64,000 nt of DNA. Origin: Parietaria judaica. Taxonomy: Eukaryota; Streptophyta; Magnoliopsida; Rosales; Urticaceae. A program made the translations under genes and the position numbers. Location: the NCBI GenBank assembly GCA_954871525.1, contig OX940861.1:6804842-6868841 (forward strand), in the 5' to 3' direction. Below, piece by piece: positions 1-9,700 of this stretch. The notes below the pieces were generated by a model, which was not told the origin of the DNA, did not search any database, and saw only the letters and a program-made list of their open reading frames with translations. The stretch's first letter is position 1. The number at the start of each line of letters is the position of its first letter.

Positions 1-1742
1 GTGGAGCGATATGCGAGACGATAGGCTTTCTCTACCACGTCTCCCTTAGGGGAGGTGATCCTGATCCCTACTCTCTATCCTTGTGCTGTCGCGGATCCAT
101 CGACTTGTAGCTTCCAGACGCCGGCTTCGTCGCTCGGATCCACCGGATCCTTTGGCAACTCGATGAGGAAGTCTGCGAGCACTTGAGACTTGAGGCTCGT
201 CCGAAGCTTGTACTCAATGTCGTACGCTCCCAGCTTTATAGACCACTTCGTGACCCTTCCCGACTGGCTCGGGCCGTGGATGATAGTGCGGATGGGTCTG
301 TCAGTCATGACGACGATGGTGTGGGCTTGGAAGTGATGCTTCAGTCTTTCCGATGCGTCGTATACTGCCAGAGCAAGCTTCTCGGGTTGAGGGTATCTTG
401 TCTCGGCGTCGAGGAGTTTTCTGCTGATGTAGGAGACTGGCCTCTGCTCCCCATCCTCCTCACGCACAAGCACTTGGCTGATCGCGTGGTTAGACACGGC
501 GATGTATAAATATAATGGTTCCCCCGGCCTCGGTTTCGTCATAATGGGTGGTGATGACAGGTAGGACTTCAGCGTCTGGAAGGCTTCCTCGCATTTCTTG
601 GTCCAATCGAATTTCTTGTTCTTTCTTAGTAGCTCGTAGAAAAGGAGGGTCTTGTCAGCCGATCGTGAGATAAATCGGTTCAGGGCAGCAATCCTCCCGG
701 TCAACCTCTGAATCTCTCTTCGATTTCGGGGCGAGGGCATGCTTTTGATTGCCTCAATTTGCTCGGGGTCGGGTTCGACCCCTCGCCGAGTGACCATGTG
801 ACCCAAGAACTTTCCCGAGGACATACCGAAGGTGCACTTGGTGGGATTTAGCTTCATCCCGTGCAGGTTTAGAATCTCAAAACATTCCTCCAAGTGTTCG
901 ACGTGCGCCGCCGCCTTCAGGGACTTGACGACCATGTCGTCGATGTATACTTCCATGCTCTTTCTGATCTGCTTGTGGAACATCTTGGTCACCAATCTCT
1001 GGTAAGTCGCTCCGGCGTTCTTCAGTCCGAAGGGCATGACTTTGTAGCAGTACGTGCCCCTCTCGCTGACGAAGGCGGTCTTCTCTTCATCGTCCGGGTG
1101 CATCCTTATCTGGTGGTACCCGGAATACGCATCCATGAAGCTGAGAAGCTCGTAGCCGTGGGTGGCCTCGACGAGGCGATCTATATGCGGCATCGGGAAA
1201 CTATCCTTTGGGCAAGCTCGGTTGAGGTCGGTGAAGTCCACACAAACTCGCCACTTGCCATTCTTCTTTTTTACGACGACTGTGTTAGCCAGCCATTCGG
1301 GATATTTTACCTCTCGGGTGGTTCCCATCGAGAGCAGCTTATCCACCTCGTCATTGATGATCTTGTTTCTATCGGGTGCCATTTTTCTCCTCTTTTGTAC
1401 GACGGGCTTGTGCCTTGGGTCGGCGTTGAGGCGGTGAGATGTCACCGAAGGGTCGATCCCTGGCATATCCTCATGAGACCAAGCGAAACTCCCCCGGTTC
1501 CTCTTTAGGAAATTGATTAGTTGTGCTCTGGTATCCGGATCGAGCTCCGCGCCTATACCGATGGTCTGAGTAGGATCGGACTCGTCGATGCAAACTCGCT
1601 CCATTTTCTCGATTTGTGCTCCTCCTTTTCTTTCTTCAGCGCCCCGAGCCTCGATGTCTTCCGTGCTAAGTATCCTGGCCGTCCTATTGACGCTCTTCCC
1701 TCGCCCCTTACTCCGCCCGGGAAATCTTGGGGCGGGCGTCGC
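1..1742 (-). pseudogene. Reverse transcriptase and RNase H region of the gypsy polyprotein
   Basis: The frame is open from 1742 down to a TAG at 75-77 and then again to the window edge. It encodes the RT blocks WRVCVDFTDLNRACPKD, LLSFMDAYSGYHQI, MPFGLKNAGATYQRLV and the catalytic YIDDMVVKS. The thumb/connection has KFLGHMVTRRGVEPDPEQI, and an RNase H-like part has RPVSYISRKLLDAETRY. A second RNase H-type domain begins at LQVDGSATAQG and is broken by the TAG just after its first catalytic Asp; reading continues as RVGIRITSPKGD. An extra RNase H like this is known from Tat-clade elements, which supports the lineage call. The stop and the upstream TAG-CAA-TAA make it non-functional as it stands. 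Confidence 0.88.
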
Positions 1743-1748
1743 TTATTG

Positions 1749-2297
1749 CTATAATCCGGCCGATTCTCCCTTCTCTGTTTGCTTGATTTCCTTCTCGGCA
1801 TTCATTGACTTGTGGTGCATCATGTAGCAAATCCGATATGCATCCTTGCTCCCTTTGAGCTCCTCGACTTCCCCCTCTCTCTTTCCCGGGAATTTTATGC
1901 TTTGGTGGTAGGTTGACGGCACGGCCCTCATGGAGTGGATCCAAGGTCTCCCCAGGATGATGTTGAAATGTGACGGGACGTTTATCACCATGAACTCCGT
2001 CATCCGGTTGATGCTCCCCGCGCGGACCGGGAGGTGGACTGTCCTCATCGAGATGGCGACGTCCCCGTTGAAACCTGATACCTTGCGGGGTCGTCCCCCT
2101 ATCGTGAGTCCCTCGATGCCCATCTTCGTCAAGCATTCATAGAAAATGACGTCGACCGAGCTTCCGTTGTCAACGAGGATGCGGCAAACCTCGCACCCGC
2201 CGACGCTGAGTTCGAGGACCAGAGCGTCGTCGTGCATGTCAGCGCAATCCTCATTCTCCACGAATTCTATCCTTGCGCCTGCGGCGCCCATTTTCAC
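1749..2297 (-). pseudogene. Aspartic protease region of the gypsy polyprotein
   Basis: The 182-residue segment contains ILVDNGSSVDVIF, the retropepsin active-site region with DNGSS in place of the usual D-T/S-G, followed by NIILGRPWIHSM, the second conserved block (hydrophobic-ILGRPW). The homologous segment in the second element is at 50772-51410. The frame stops at TAG (1749-1751), then one CAA codon, then TAA (1743-1745), in the same frame as the reverse transcriptase. Upstream the frame is closed by a TAA before reaching gag. It is therefore a decayed part of a gag-pol polyprotein. Confidence 0.8.
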
Positions 2298-2338
2298 GTC
2301 TTCTTACCCGTGCTCCTTTCCCCTCCTCTGATAAGCTT

Positions 2339-4291
2339 TTATGTTGTTGACCGAATCCTCGCAGAGCCGTTACCGCCCATGATCACCTCGATTCTCGTTC
2401 TTGAGGCCGGTCGGTCTTCCTCGCTATGCCTCGCCGGTGGCGGCTCGATCGCCAGGTTCCTTTTTGCCCCGTCTCGGCCGTCCCTCCCGTCGTTTGTAGG
2501 TTCTTCTTGTCGGCCCTGCCATGCCCTGTTCCCATTATTCCAAGGCATAGGAGGTTTGTACGCGAGGTCCTTGATCTCCCCTGTCGCATATCTTCTTTGG
2601 AGCTCCTTCTTTAGCATGGCGCAATCTTCAGTGGCATGGCCATTATAGTTATGGTAATCGCAGAATTTACTCATATATTTTGGCCAAAACTTCGCCCCGA
2701 AACCTCGTCGGCCTCCTGAGAAGCCCCCTCGGTTTCCAGCAGATCTTCCTTGGTCGTTGGAGAACCCTCCCTGGCTCCCCGGGTATCCTCCTCGATCATC
2801 GGGGTACCGTTCTCGGTCCCCCAAGAATCCTCCTCGATCGTCGGGGTACCGTCCTCGGTCCCCCGAGAATCCTCTTCGATCATCGGAGAATCGTCCTCGG
2901 TTTTCCGAGGATCCTCCTCGATCATCGGAGAATCGTCCTCGGCTTTCCGAGGATCCTCCTCGATCATCGGAGAATCGTCCTCGGTTTTCCGAGGATCCTC
3001 CTTGGAAGCGGTCTCTTCGATCATAGTCGCGATCTTTGTGCTCGTCAACGTGATACACTTCTTGCCTTGGAGCTTCCCGACCTCGTCGCTCACCGGGATT
3101 TCTTCGGTCTTCTTCTCCCTTCCTCGCTCGAGATGATGAGGCGTCTCCTCCGTCCCCACTTTCCCTTTTTCCATGCTGCCTTCCTTTGCTTCCACTTTCG
3201 TGGATCTTCCTTTGGGCCAAAGTCTCTTCCTCTATTTCCATAAAGAGCGTCGCCCTGTGGAGCGCGTCCTCGATCATCAGTGGGCGCATTTTTATTAACT
3301 CCTCACGGAAAGGGGCCAAATACCACAGCCCATGCTTCAGCGCCTGGATAGCGACGACGTTGTTGAGACCCTGGACTTTGACCATAACGTCTTTGAACCT
3401 TCCGACGTATTGTCGGAGGGTTTCTTCTCGTCCCTGTGAGAGGTTCCACAGGGTCGTAACGGTTGCCTCGTTCTGGACGTACATTGAATAGTGCCACAAG
3501 AAACAAGCGACGAGCTCATCGGAGTCGCCGATGGATTCCGATGGTAGCTTAGCGAACCAGTCGCTTGCCGGGCCCTGTAAGCTCTCGACAAAGAGGTGGC
3601 ACAGTATGGCCTCCAGCTTCGTCTCCTTGCCGCCTACGCGCTCCGTGGCGATCCTAAATGACTTCACGTGGGTGTTTGGGTCCGAAGTTCCTTTGTACTT
3701 CGAGAGCCTGATCTTTGGTAATTCTCCTAGCTCCACGTTGCGGATTTTTGCCGAGAAAGGTGTCACCCTGGCCTCCCTGACCAACCTATCGATTTCGGGC
3801 GCCGCGCTCGTGGCTTTATGCACCTGCGAAGCAACGTATCCCATTTTTGCCTCCATGCTTGAGGATATTTCCCTCATCGCTCTCTGGACCTCCTCCTGGA
3901 TTTTCTCCGCTATGGTGGTTGTCAAGCCTCCCGGCGGGTTCGTCGCACTCACCGGTGTCACGCCGGTGGCATTGAAGAGATCCCTAATGATCGACAGCGC
4001 TTGAGGCGTCAGGTTGCCTTGCTCTCCCTCAGCTGTCATTCCAACCGTTCCCCGAGCTGATGATCCCGCGATTGTGCTCTCCGGGCCTTCCCTTCTTTGA
4101 CTCGCCCGCTCCAGAAGGGCAGTAAGTCGTCCGTTCCGCTCTTCCTGTTCTTCCGCCTTCCTGGCCGCCTCTTCGGCCACCCGTGTTGCCTCCATTACTT
4201 TTGCGTTGGCCTCTGCCAACTGCTGCTGGAGTCTCTCTACGGCTGGGACTTCGTCCCCTTCTACGGTGATGACGTTGTCGCTCGACGACAT
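2339..4291 (-). pseudogene. gag of the minus-strand gypsy element
   Basis: A 650-residue open frame starting MSSSDNVITVEGDE. The N-terminal third is an acidic, Ala/Glu-rich, probably coiled-coil segment. The centre carries the retrotransposon gag block (motifs SLQGPASDWFAKL and LRQYVGRFKDVM). It is followed by a highly charged tandem-repeat region (units ending GRFSDDRGG) and a knuckle-like motif, FCDYHNYNGHATEDC, with spacing C-X2-H-X4-H-X4-C, so the second Cys of a normal CCHC knuckle is His. The frame ends in TAA at 2339. The protease continues in another frame, with its homologous upstream segment traceable as DSVNNIKAYQRR, so an indel separates gag from pro. The domain coding is intact, but the polyprotein cannot be made by simple reading. 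Confidence 0.85.
2750..3005 (-). repeat. Tandem repeats inside gag (Gly/Arg/Asp-rich)
   Basis: About six tandem copies of a roughly 45-bp unit encode versions of the peptide SSENRGRFSDDRGG. The copies around 2880-3000 are nearly identical and those toward 2760 have diverged (YPDDRGGFLGDRE, YPGSQGGFSNDQG). The composition resembles RGG-type nucleic-acid-binding tails. Overlapping frames on both strands in this interval are by-products of the repeat. Confidence 0.85.
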
Positions 4292-4332
4292 TTCGCTCCT
4301 TCAAATTCCTGGCTGTGAGTTAGAAAGAAAAC

Positions 4333-4356
4333 AAAGCCCCTCGGTGGGCGCCAAAC
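4333..4356 (-). other. Primer-binding region next to the 5' LTR
   Basis: Directly inside the LTR the minus strand reads TTTGGCGCCCACCGAGGGGC. The second gypsy element has TTTGGTGCCTACCGAGGGGC at the matching place (48460-48479), so the site is conserved in the family. The position is that of a tRNA primer-binding site; I did not identify the tRNA. Confidence 0.6.
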
Positions 4357-5115
4357 TGTAGAGGGGGATTTTCACCACCCTTTTCCAGTCACAAAGACAA
4401 TCATCAAATAATAAATAAATAACAACAAATGATGAATATCTTTGTTTTATTATAATTTCCGAAATGAGCTCGGTTTTCTTCCGTTGAATAGCTGGACAGA
4501 TGAAGGATCATGAGCCTCTAATTTCTCTCTTTCCTTGACCTTTTTCTATTACAAGGTTTTCCACTCCCTTTTTTCCAACCCCTTACAACTGAGGCTTGTC
4601 TTCCCTTTTATAGAGTTTACAATGCCTTCCCCTTGCATATTTCCAGCCTTTTTTATCTTTAATCATCACTCTCTGACGTGATTCGAGGGCGGCAGGGCTT
4701 ATCCTTGCTTTACGTCAAATCCGAGCAAGCTGCCGTTATGGGTAGGTGCGCCGCATTAAATGCGCATCTCGTCAGCCGTCATTCGGCTCTGCAGGCCTTC
4801 GTCGTTGATGCTCTCATCGAGTGGGTAGGTCGGCTTCATTAAAAGCACGTCTCGTCAAGGGTCATTCGACCCTGCACACAATCATCACGACGAAGTTCCT
4901 CGTCGGGTGTGATGGGACGCTTCATCGCAACTTGCTTGCTCGCGTGGCTGCATCCCCTCGCGGATGAACCTCTTCGGGGGTATTCTTCCTCGGGGATGGC
5001 CCTCCTCGGGGATGACCCCCTTCGCTGGTGAACTTCCTCGCCTCCCTCATGTCGTTTATGGACCAAACGACACGAGTTGTGTTGGGGGTGGATTTGACCA
5101 AATCCGACCTCAACA
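4357..5115 (-). repeat. 5' LTR of the minus-strand gypsy element
   Basis: Read on the minus strand the LTR starts TGTTGAGGTCGG and ends CCCCCTCTACA, giving TG...CA ends over 759 bp. Near its start is the short palindrome GGATTTGGTCAAATCC. The right flank CTTAC (5116-5120) should be one half of the target duplication; the other half is outside the window. It is homologous end to end with the solo LTR at 20669-21450, including the TCGTGTCG motif and the Glu/Arg-rich shadow reading frames. Confidence 0.85.
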
Positions 5116-5550
5116 CTTACGATCACCCCTGCACCGCCAACATCGACACTTCCGATGAGTCAAACCACATCGTCATTCACCCGCCATTTATCACTAACCC
5201 TGAACATCGTCAACCATAAGCGACGGGGCACGAGCTCGATCTACCCTTTTTTGCAGGTCCACCCTCGCCGTAGGAGCTCGCCAAGGAAGGGAAATCACGA
5301 AGAATCATCAAGATCAGCTCGGTGCTTCATCAAGAACGGAGCTTCGCCAAGACACGGACTTCGCCCCGACGAGGAGTTCGCCAAGGAAGGAAGTTCGTCA
5401 AGGATCGCCAAGAACAGCTAGGAGACTCATTCAAGACGACGGATTCGCCTCCAGCTTTGACGATCATGAGTCAATCCGCGTTGACTCAGTCCCCAACTAT
5501 CCACGTGTTCAGCGGGTCTAACTCGGGACCCGATTATAAGTTAAAGGCAT
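5116..5550. other. GC-richer repeat-like segment beside the gypsy LTR, unclassified
   Basis: The composition is clearly GC-richer than the AT-rich DNA beyond 5550, with recurring motifs such as TTCGCCAAG and CGCCAAGGAAGG. It has no convincing coding region and lies against the outer end of the LTR. I infer the remnant of an older retrotransposon into which the gypsy element inserted. I see no LTR end or coding domain in it. Confidence 0.3.
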
Positions 5551-5701
5551 TTTTACGCATTAACAATAATATTTATATAAATTTCTACTGAAAATAAATA
5601 GTGAAGAAAAATCACTATTTTCCTACACTTAAACATACTAAACATACGATAGACTCGATTTCTATCTAAAAATAGCAAATTATACAATCACTACGAGTTA
5701 T

Positions 5702-6130
5702 TGGGTGCGTTTGGTTCAACTTAAAAAAGCATATTTTTGTTTTTAAAATAAACTAAATTACTTTTTAGGTGTTTGGTAAATTTTTTTTTTACAAAAAACA
5801 CAAAACCGATTTTAGATTTTTGTACACGAGTCATAAAAGCTAGGAATCGTAGCTTTTGTTTTTTTTTAAAAACAAAAAACTGAATTTTAGTTTATTTTAG
5901 TCTTTCTACCTTAAATATTTTTTTTTACTAAACGTTAAATCAACTTTTGTTACCAACAAAAACTGTTTTATAAATAATTTATCAAACACATGTCAATTTT
6001 TTATTTATTTTTCAATAGTTTGTTTCAAAAACTGAAATTAAAAATAAAATTTAAAAATAAAATTTTCAATAATTCTTTAATTAAAGATTTTTTAAGATTT
6101 TAGATTATTTTTAGAGCTACATAGTTAGTT
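5702..6130. mobile_element. Tourist/Harbinger-like MITE remnant
   Basis: It begins GGGTGCGTTTGGTTCAAC, a PIF/Harbinger-type end. Its interior (GTTACCAACAAAAACTG, TTTAGTTTATTTTAGTC) matches, in inverted orientation, the end region of the Harbinger-type element at 40681-43062, and also matches 34257-34600. I could not place the right end or a target duplication. The rest of 5550-6600 is AT-rich with no gene. Confidence 0.45.
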
Positions 6131-6566
6131 AATTTTATGAAATAGTATAAGCTACTCAATAAAATGACTTAAATAATTTTTGTAGTTTTTGTTTTGTTAA
6201 CGAAGCCTGCCTACCAGCTGTCAATTTTTCTATACAAAGACCGATGTATAAAACCATCGAAAAATACAAGTTTTTTCCTCTTCAATATGACATTTATTTT
6301 CTTAGACTCTTGTAAATTGGTGTAACCAAAGATTCGTAAGTAAAACCACGTCAAATTTGTCGATTTCTTGATTATAATTTCTCTTAATAAATTAAGTTGT
6401 TAACCAAACTTTACAACGAAATGAAATCTTATACGAAAGCTGAAAAAAACAACATAATTGACCGAGGGCTCAATCGACATTTCCCCCTCCATCGAAAAGC
6501 AGAAACAATAGGCGCAGACAAAAAATTCAGACTCAATTATAATATACAGTACAAGTAGTCTGATAT

Positions 6567-6605
6567 AAATTAAAATAAATAAATAAATAAATAAATAAAA
6601 AAATT
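6567..6605. repeat. AAAT microsatellite
   Basis: Tandem AAAT/AATA units about 160 bp upstream of the kinesin start codon. Confidence 0.85.
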
Positions 6606-6689
6606 GAAAAAGAAAGTCCTCTTGTTTTTGGAGGGAGGAGCACAAGGGAGAGAGAGAAGTGTTCCAAATTTTTCCAAACTCCGAAAGGC

Positions 6690-6766
6690 GGCACTTTCTC
6701 TCTCTCTCTCTCCCTCCTCTCAAGCTCAACAATGGCCGGCTCGTGAATCTCTCTCTCTCTACACCG
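6690..6766 (+). promoter_or_regulatory. CT-rich 5' leader of the kinesin gene
   Basis: Pyrimidine (CT)n tracts lie directly upstream of the start codon, a common feature of plant 5' UTRs and core promoters. No clear TATA box is close by. Confidence 0.4.
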
Positions 6767-9700
6767 ATGTACGGCGGCGGAGTCAGCTCGCGGTCCAACA
6801 AATCCTCCCCCTCCTCCTCCTCCGCCGTCTCCTCCGTCAGGTCGCGTAAATCGCCGTCTCCGGCGCCGTCTGCTCCGTCTCCGAAGCTCGCCGGAGCTCG
6901 CCCGGCCACTCCGTCGTCCGTTAGGCCTCCGTCCAGGCTATCCGCTTCTCCGGCGGCGACCAGCACTGGCTCTCCCATCCAGTCCTCCGATGTTGCCAAG
7001 GCCAAGGAGAACGTCTCCGTCACCGTCCGCTTCCGTCCTCTCAGGTTTCCATTTCCGTTGCGATCGCTGTTTCTTGTGCTTATTAGACTGTCACTCTCAG
7101 CTCGAAATGCTACTCAACAGCTGCGAAATTCTCTGGACTTTTGTTTTTGTTTGATTTATTGTGAGCATTTTCGAAGTACAGTGCGCGAGAGCTTAACAAA
7201 GGGGACGAAGTTGCCTGGTACGCCGATGGCGACAACACAGTGAGAAACGAGTACAACCCTGCTATTGGATATGGCTTTGGTCAGATTCTTATGCTTTTCT
7301 TCGAATTCCGATTTATTCGTGTTGTTATGGAGCTGTTCTTAGCTGATCGCTGCAAGGTTTTAAATAACGGTTTTAAGCCTCAAAGCGTTTTTCCGTCCGT
7401 GCCTCAAGGCGTAAGCCTCAAGGCGATCGAGGCGTAAGCCTCGATACTATAATATATAAATAATTATAAAAATATATATAACATAAGATATAATAAAATC
7501 CTCAAATAACACAAATCTAAAACTCAATCAGTCCAAAACAAAACAACATAAAGTCTCATAAATGTCTCAAAAACTCATAATAAGCATAAAATAAAAATAC
7601 TAATGAGACATACGAAGAGGCTTTTAGGGTTAATGAGCTTGGAATAATAAAAGTTTAATTAAAAAAGTAAAAATATTGGAACAAGTGGCCCAGCATTTAT
7701 TACTTTGTTATTTTCTTTTAGTCCCAATAATCAACTTAAACTTCCAATGCAGATGTATTTTTAAACTTCCAATGCAGTGTTTTCTCTCTCTCGTAGAGTC
7801 ATCTTCTTCCTCATGAAAAAATACAGTGCAAAGCTTGGGTTTGTCTTCAATGGCAACCACCAATTTCGACCTAGTCAGGCTTAAAAATTGCCAACGCCTC
7901 AGTATAACGCCTCAGACTCGCACGCCTCAGTGCGTGATACGTTTCCTGATGCGTGCGCCTCGAGCGGCGGCGAAGAGGCGGCTTAAAAAAGGCGTTTTGC
8001 CTGTTTGCCTCGTCGAGGCGCGCCTCAAGGCGCGCCTCACTAACGCCTTTTAAAACAATGGATCGCTGTTTATTTTATGATACTTTCACTTTATTTGGAG
8101 TGTAGATAGAGTATTTGGTCCAGCGACAACGACGCGCCATGTTTACGATATCGCTGCTCAGAATGTTATTCGTGGAGCCATGGAGGGAATTAATGGTGAT
8201 TTTTTACTTTAATTATTGCTAATATTTATGTAATTTATAGATAGTGAAGCGTTACGGAGTTTTCTTTTTTATGGATTTTGGTAGTGAATGTTTACATTAT
8301 GTTGGTAATTTATTGTGGCTAACTGTGTATTTTTGAGCTGAATCAGTTTAGACTAGTTGTTTATTTCATCTTGTGCAAGGGAAATCTATTCATTGGTATG
8401 ATGACCCAATGCGTTTATCGTGTAGGTACTGTGTTTGCATACGGTGTTACCAGTAGTGGAAAGACTCACACGATGCACGTAAGTGCTGACCTTCTATGAT
8501 TTTACAGAGCAAATGTGCGTGAATTGCTAAGTTCGATGTGTTGTCTCGTGCTTCAGGGGGAGCAAAAGTCACCTGGAGTGATTCCATTAGCAGTAAAGGA
8601 TGTTTTTGGAATCATACAAGAGGTAATTGATCAGTTAATTAGGAAGTTTGTCTTATCTCTCCTCCTTTCATTAACATTTGTTTTTCTTCTCATAATATAG
8701 ACTCCGGAACGGGAGTTTCTTCTTCGGGTTTCGTATATGGAGATATACAATGAGGTTAGGACTCGGTAATTTTAGATTATATCTTTCAGCTTGGTTCTGT
8801 GTTATTAATGACGAGTTATCTTAATTCTTAAGTCTTCCTTTGTGTTTAGGTCATAAACGATTTGCTTGATCCAACGGGGCAAAATTTACGGATCCGAGAA
8901 GATACACAGGTGCTTAAATCAGTAAAGAACTTTTACATCTGATGCTCTTTTAACTCCTACGTTCTCTTTTATTTTGACATCATCGTTAGCTCTATTTTTA
9001 GTATTTATATTTGCTGGGTGTGATTCCGTTTCCCTAATAAGTGTGTCGAGTACTTTTGACCGTAATATCTTCTGGCTTAACATATTCGTTCTTATGGTTG
9101 AAAACTTAAGTAATAATTAAGTGGTTTATCTTTTGACAGGGAACCTACGTGGAGGGAATAAAAGAAGAAGTTGTTCTATCACCTGCTCATGCTCTTTCGC
9201 TTATAGCTACCGGAGAAGGTATAAAAGTTCTTGAGTAGATATATTTAGCATTTACTTTCATTTTTTGTAAACTTGTCAGGTTTTAATATTTTCCCTTGTT
9301 TTAATTTGCAGAGCACAGGCACGTTGGTTCTAATAATTTCAACCTACTTAGTAGCCGGAGCCACACTATATTTACCTTGGTATTCATGCTGGTTTTTGTT
9401 GAGACTTGATATTTATTTTCTTAAGATTTTGTAGAAGATAGCTTGACTCGTTGGATAATATGCTGTCAGACTATTGAAAGCAGTCCGCATGGTGAAGATC
9501 ACAACGAAGAAGATGTGACATTGTCCCAATTGGTAAGATATTTCTCGTCTCTGTAGTTTAAAGCCAGTTTGGAAATTTCCTACTACTACTATTTTTGTCC
9601 AGAACTATGTTAATTTGTCGTTACTCGTTTCCATGCAGCACTTAATTGATCTTGCAGGTTCTGAAAGTTCAAAAACAGAAACAACTGGATTGAGGAGAAA

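Larger units (their letters stand above)
1..5115 (-). mobile_element. Ty3/gypsy LTR retrotransposon (Tat-like), degenerate, cut by window edge
   Basis: In element order (right to left) it holds a 5' LTR (4357-5115), a primer-binding region, gag (2339-4291), an aspartic protease region (1749-2297) and reverse transcriptase/RNase H (1-1742). This pro-RT-RH order and the GKFLGHMV and YIDDMVVKS motifs fit plant Ty3/gypsy elements of the Tat type. The integrase and 3' LTR would lie left of the window. The copy is dead: the frame shifts between gag and pro, two stop codons separate pro from RT, and one stop lies in RNase H. A solo LTR of the same family is at 20669-21450, and a diverged relative is at 47674-51410. 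Confidence 0.92.

Noticed and set aside
894..1508. 204-residue plus-strand frame
   Set aside because: Antisense of reverse transcriptase; no motif of its own.
2680..3243. 187-residue plus-strand frame with repeats
   Set aside because: Mirror of the gag tandem-repeat region; the minus strand has the gag domains.
6400..7023. 207-residue minus-strand frame
   Set aside because: Antisense to kinesin exon 1 and its leader.
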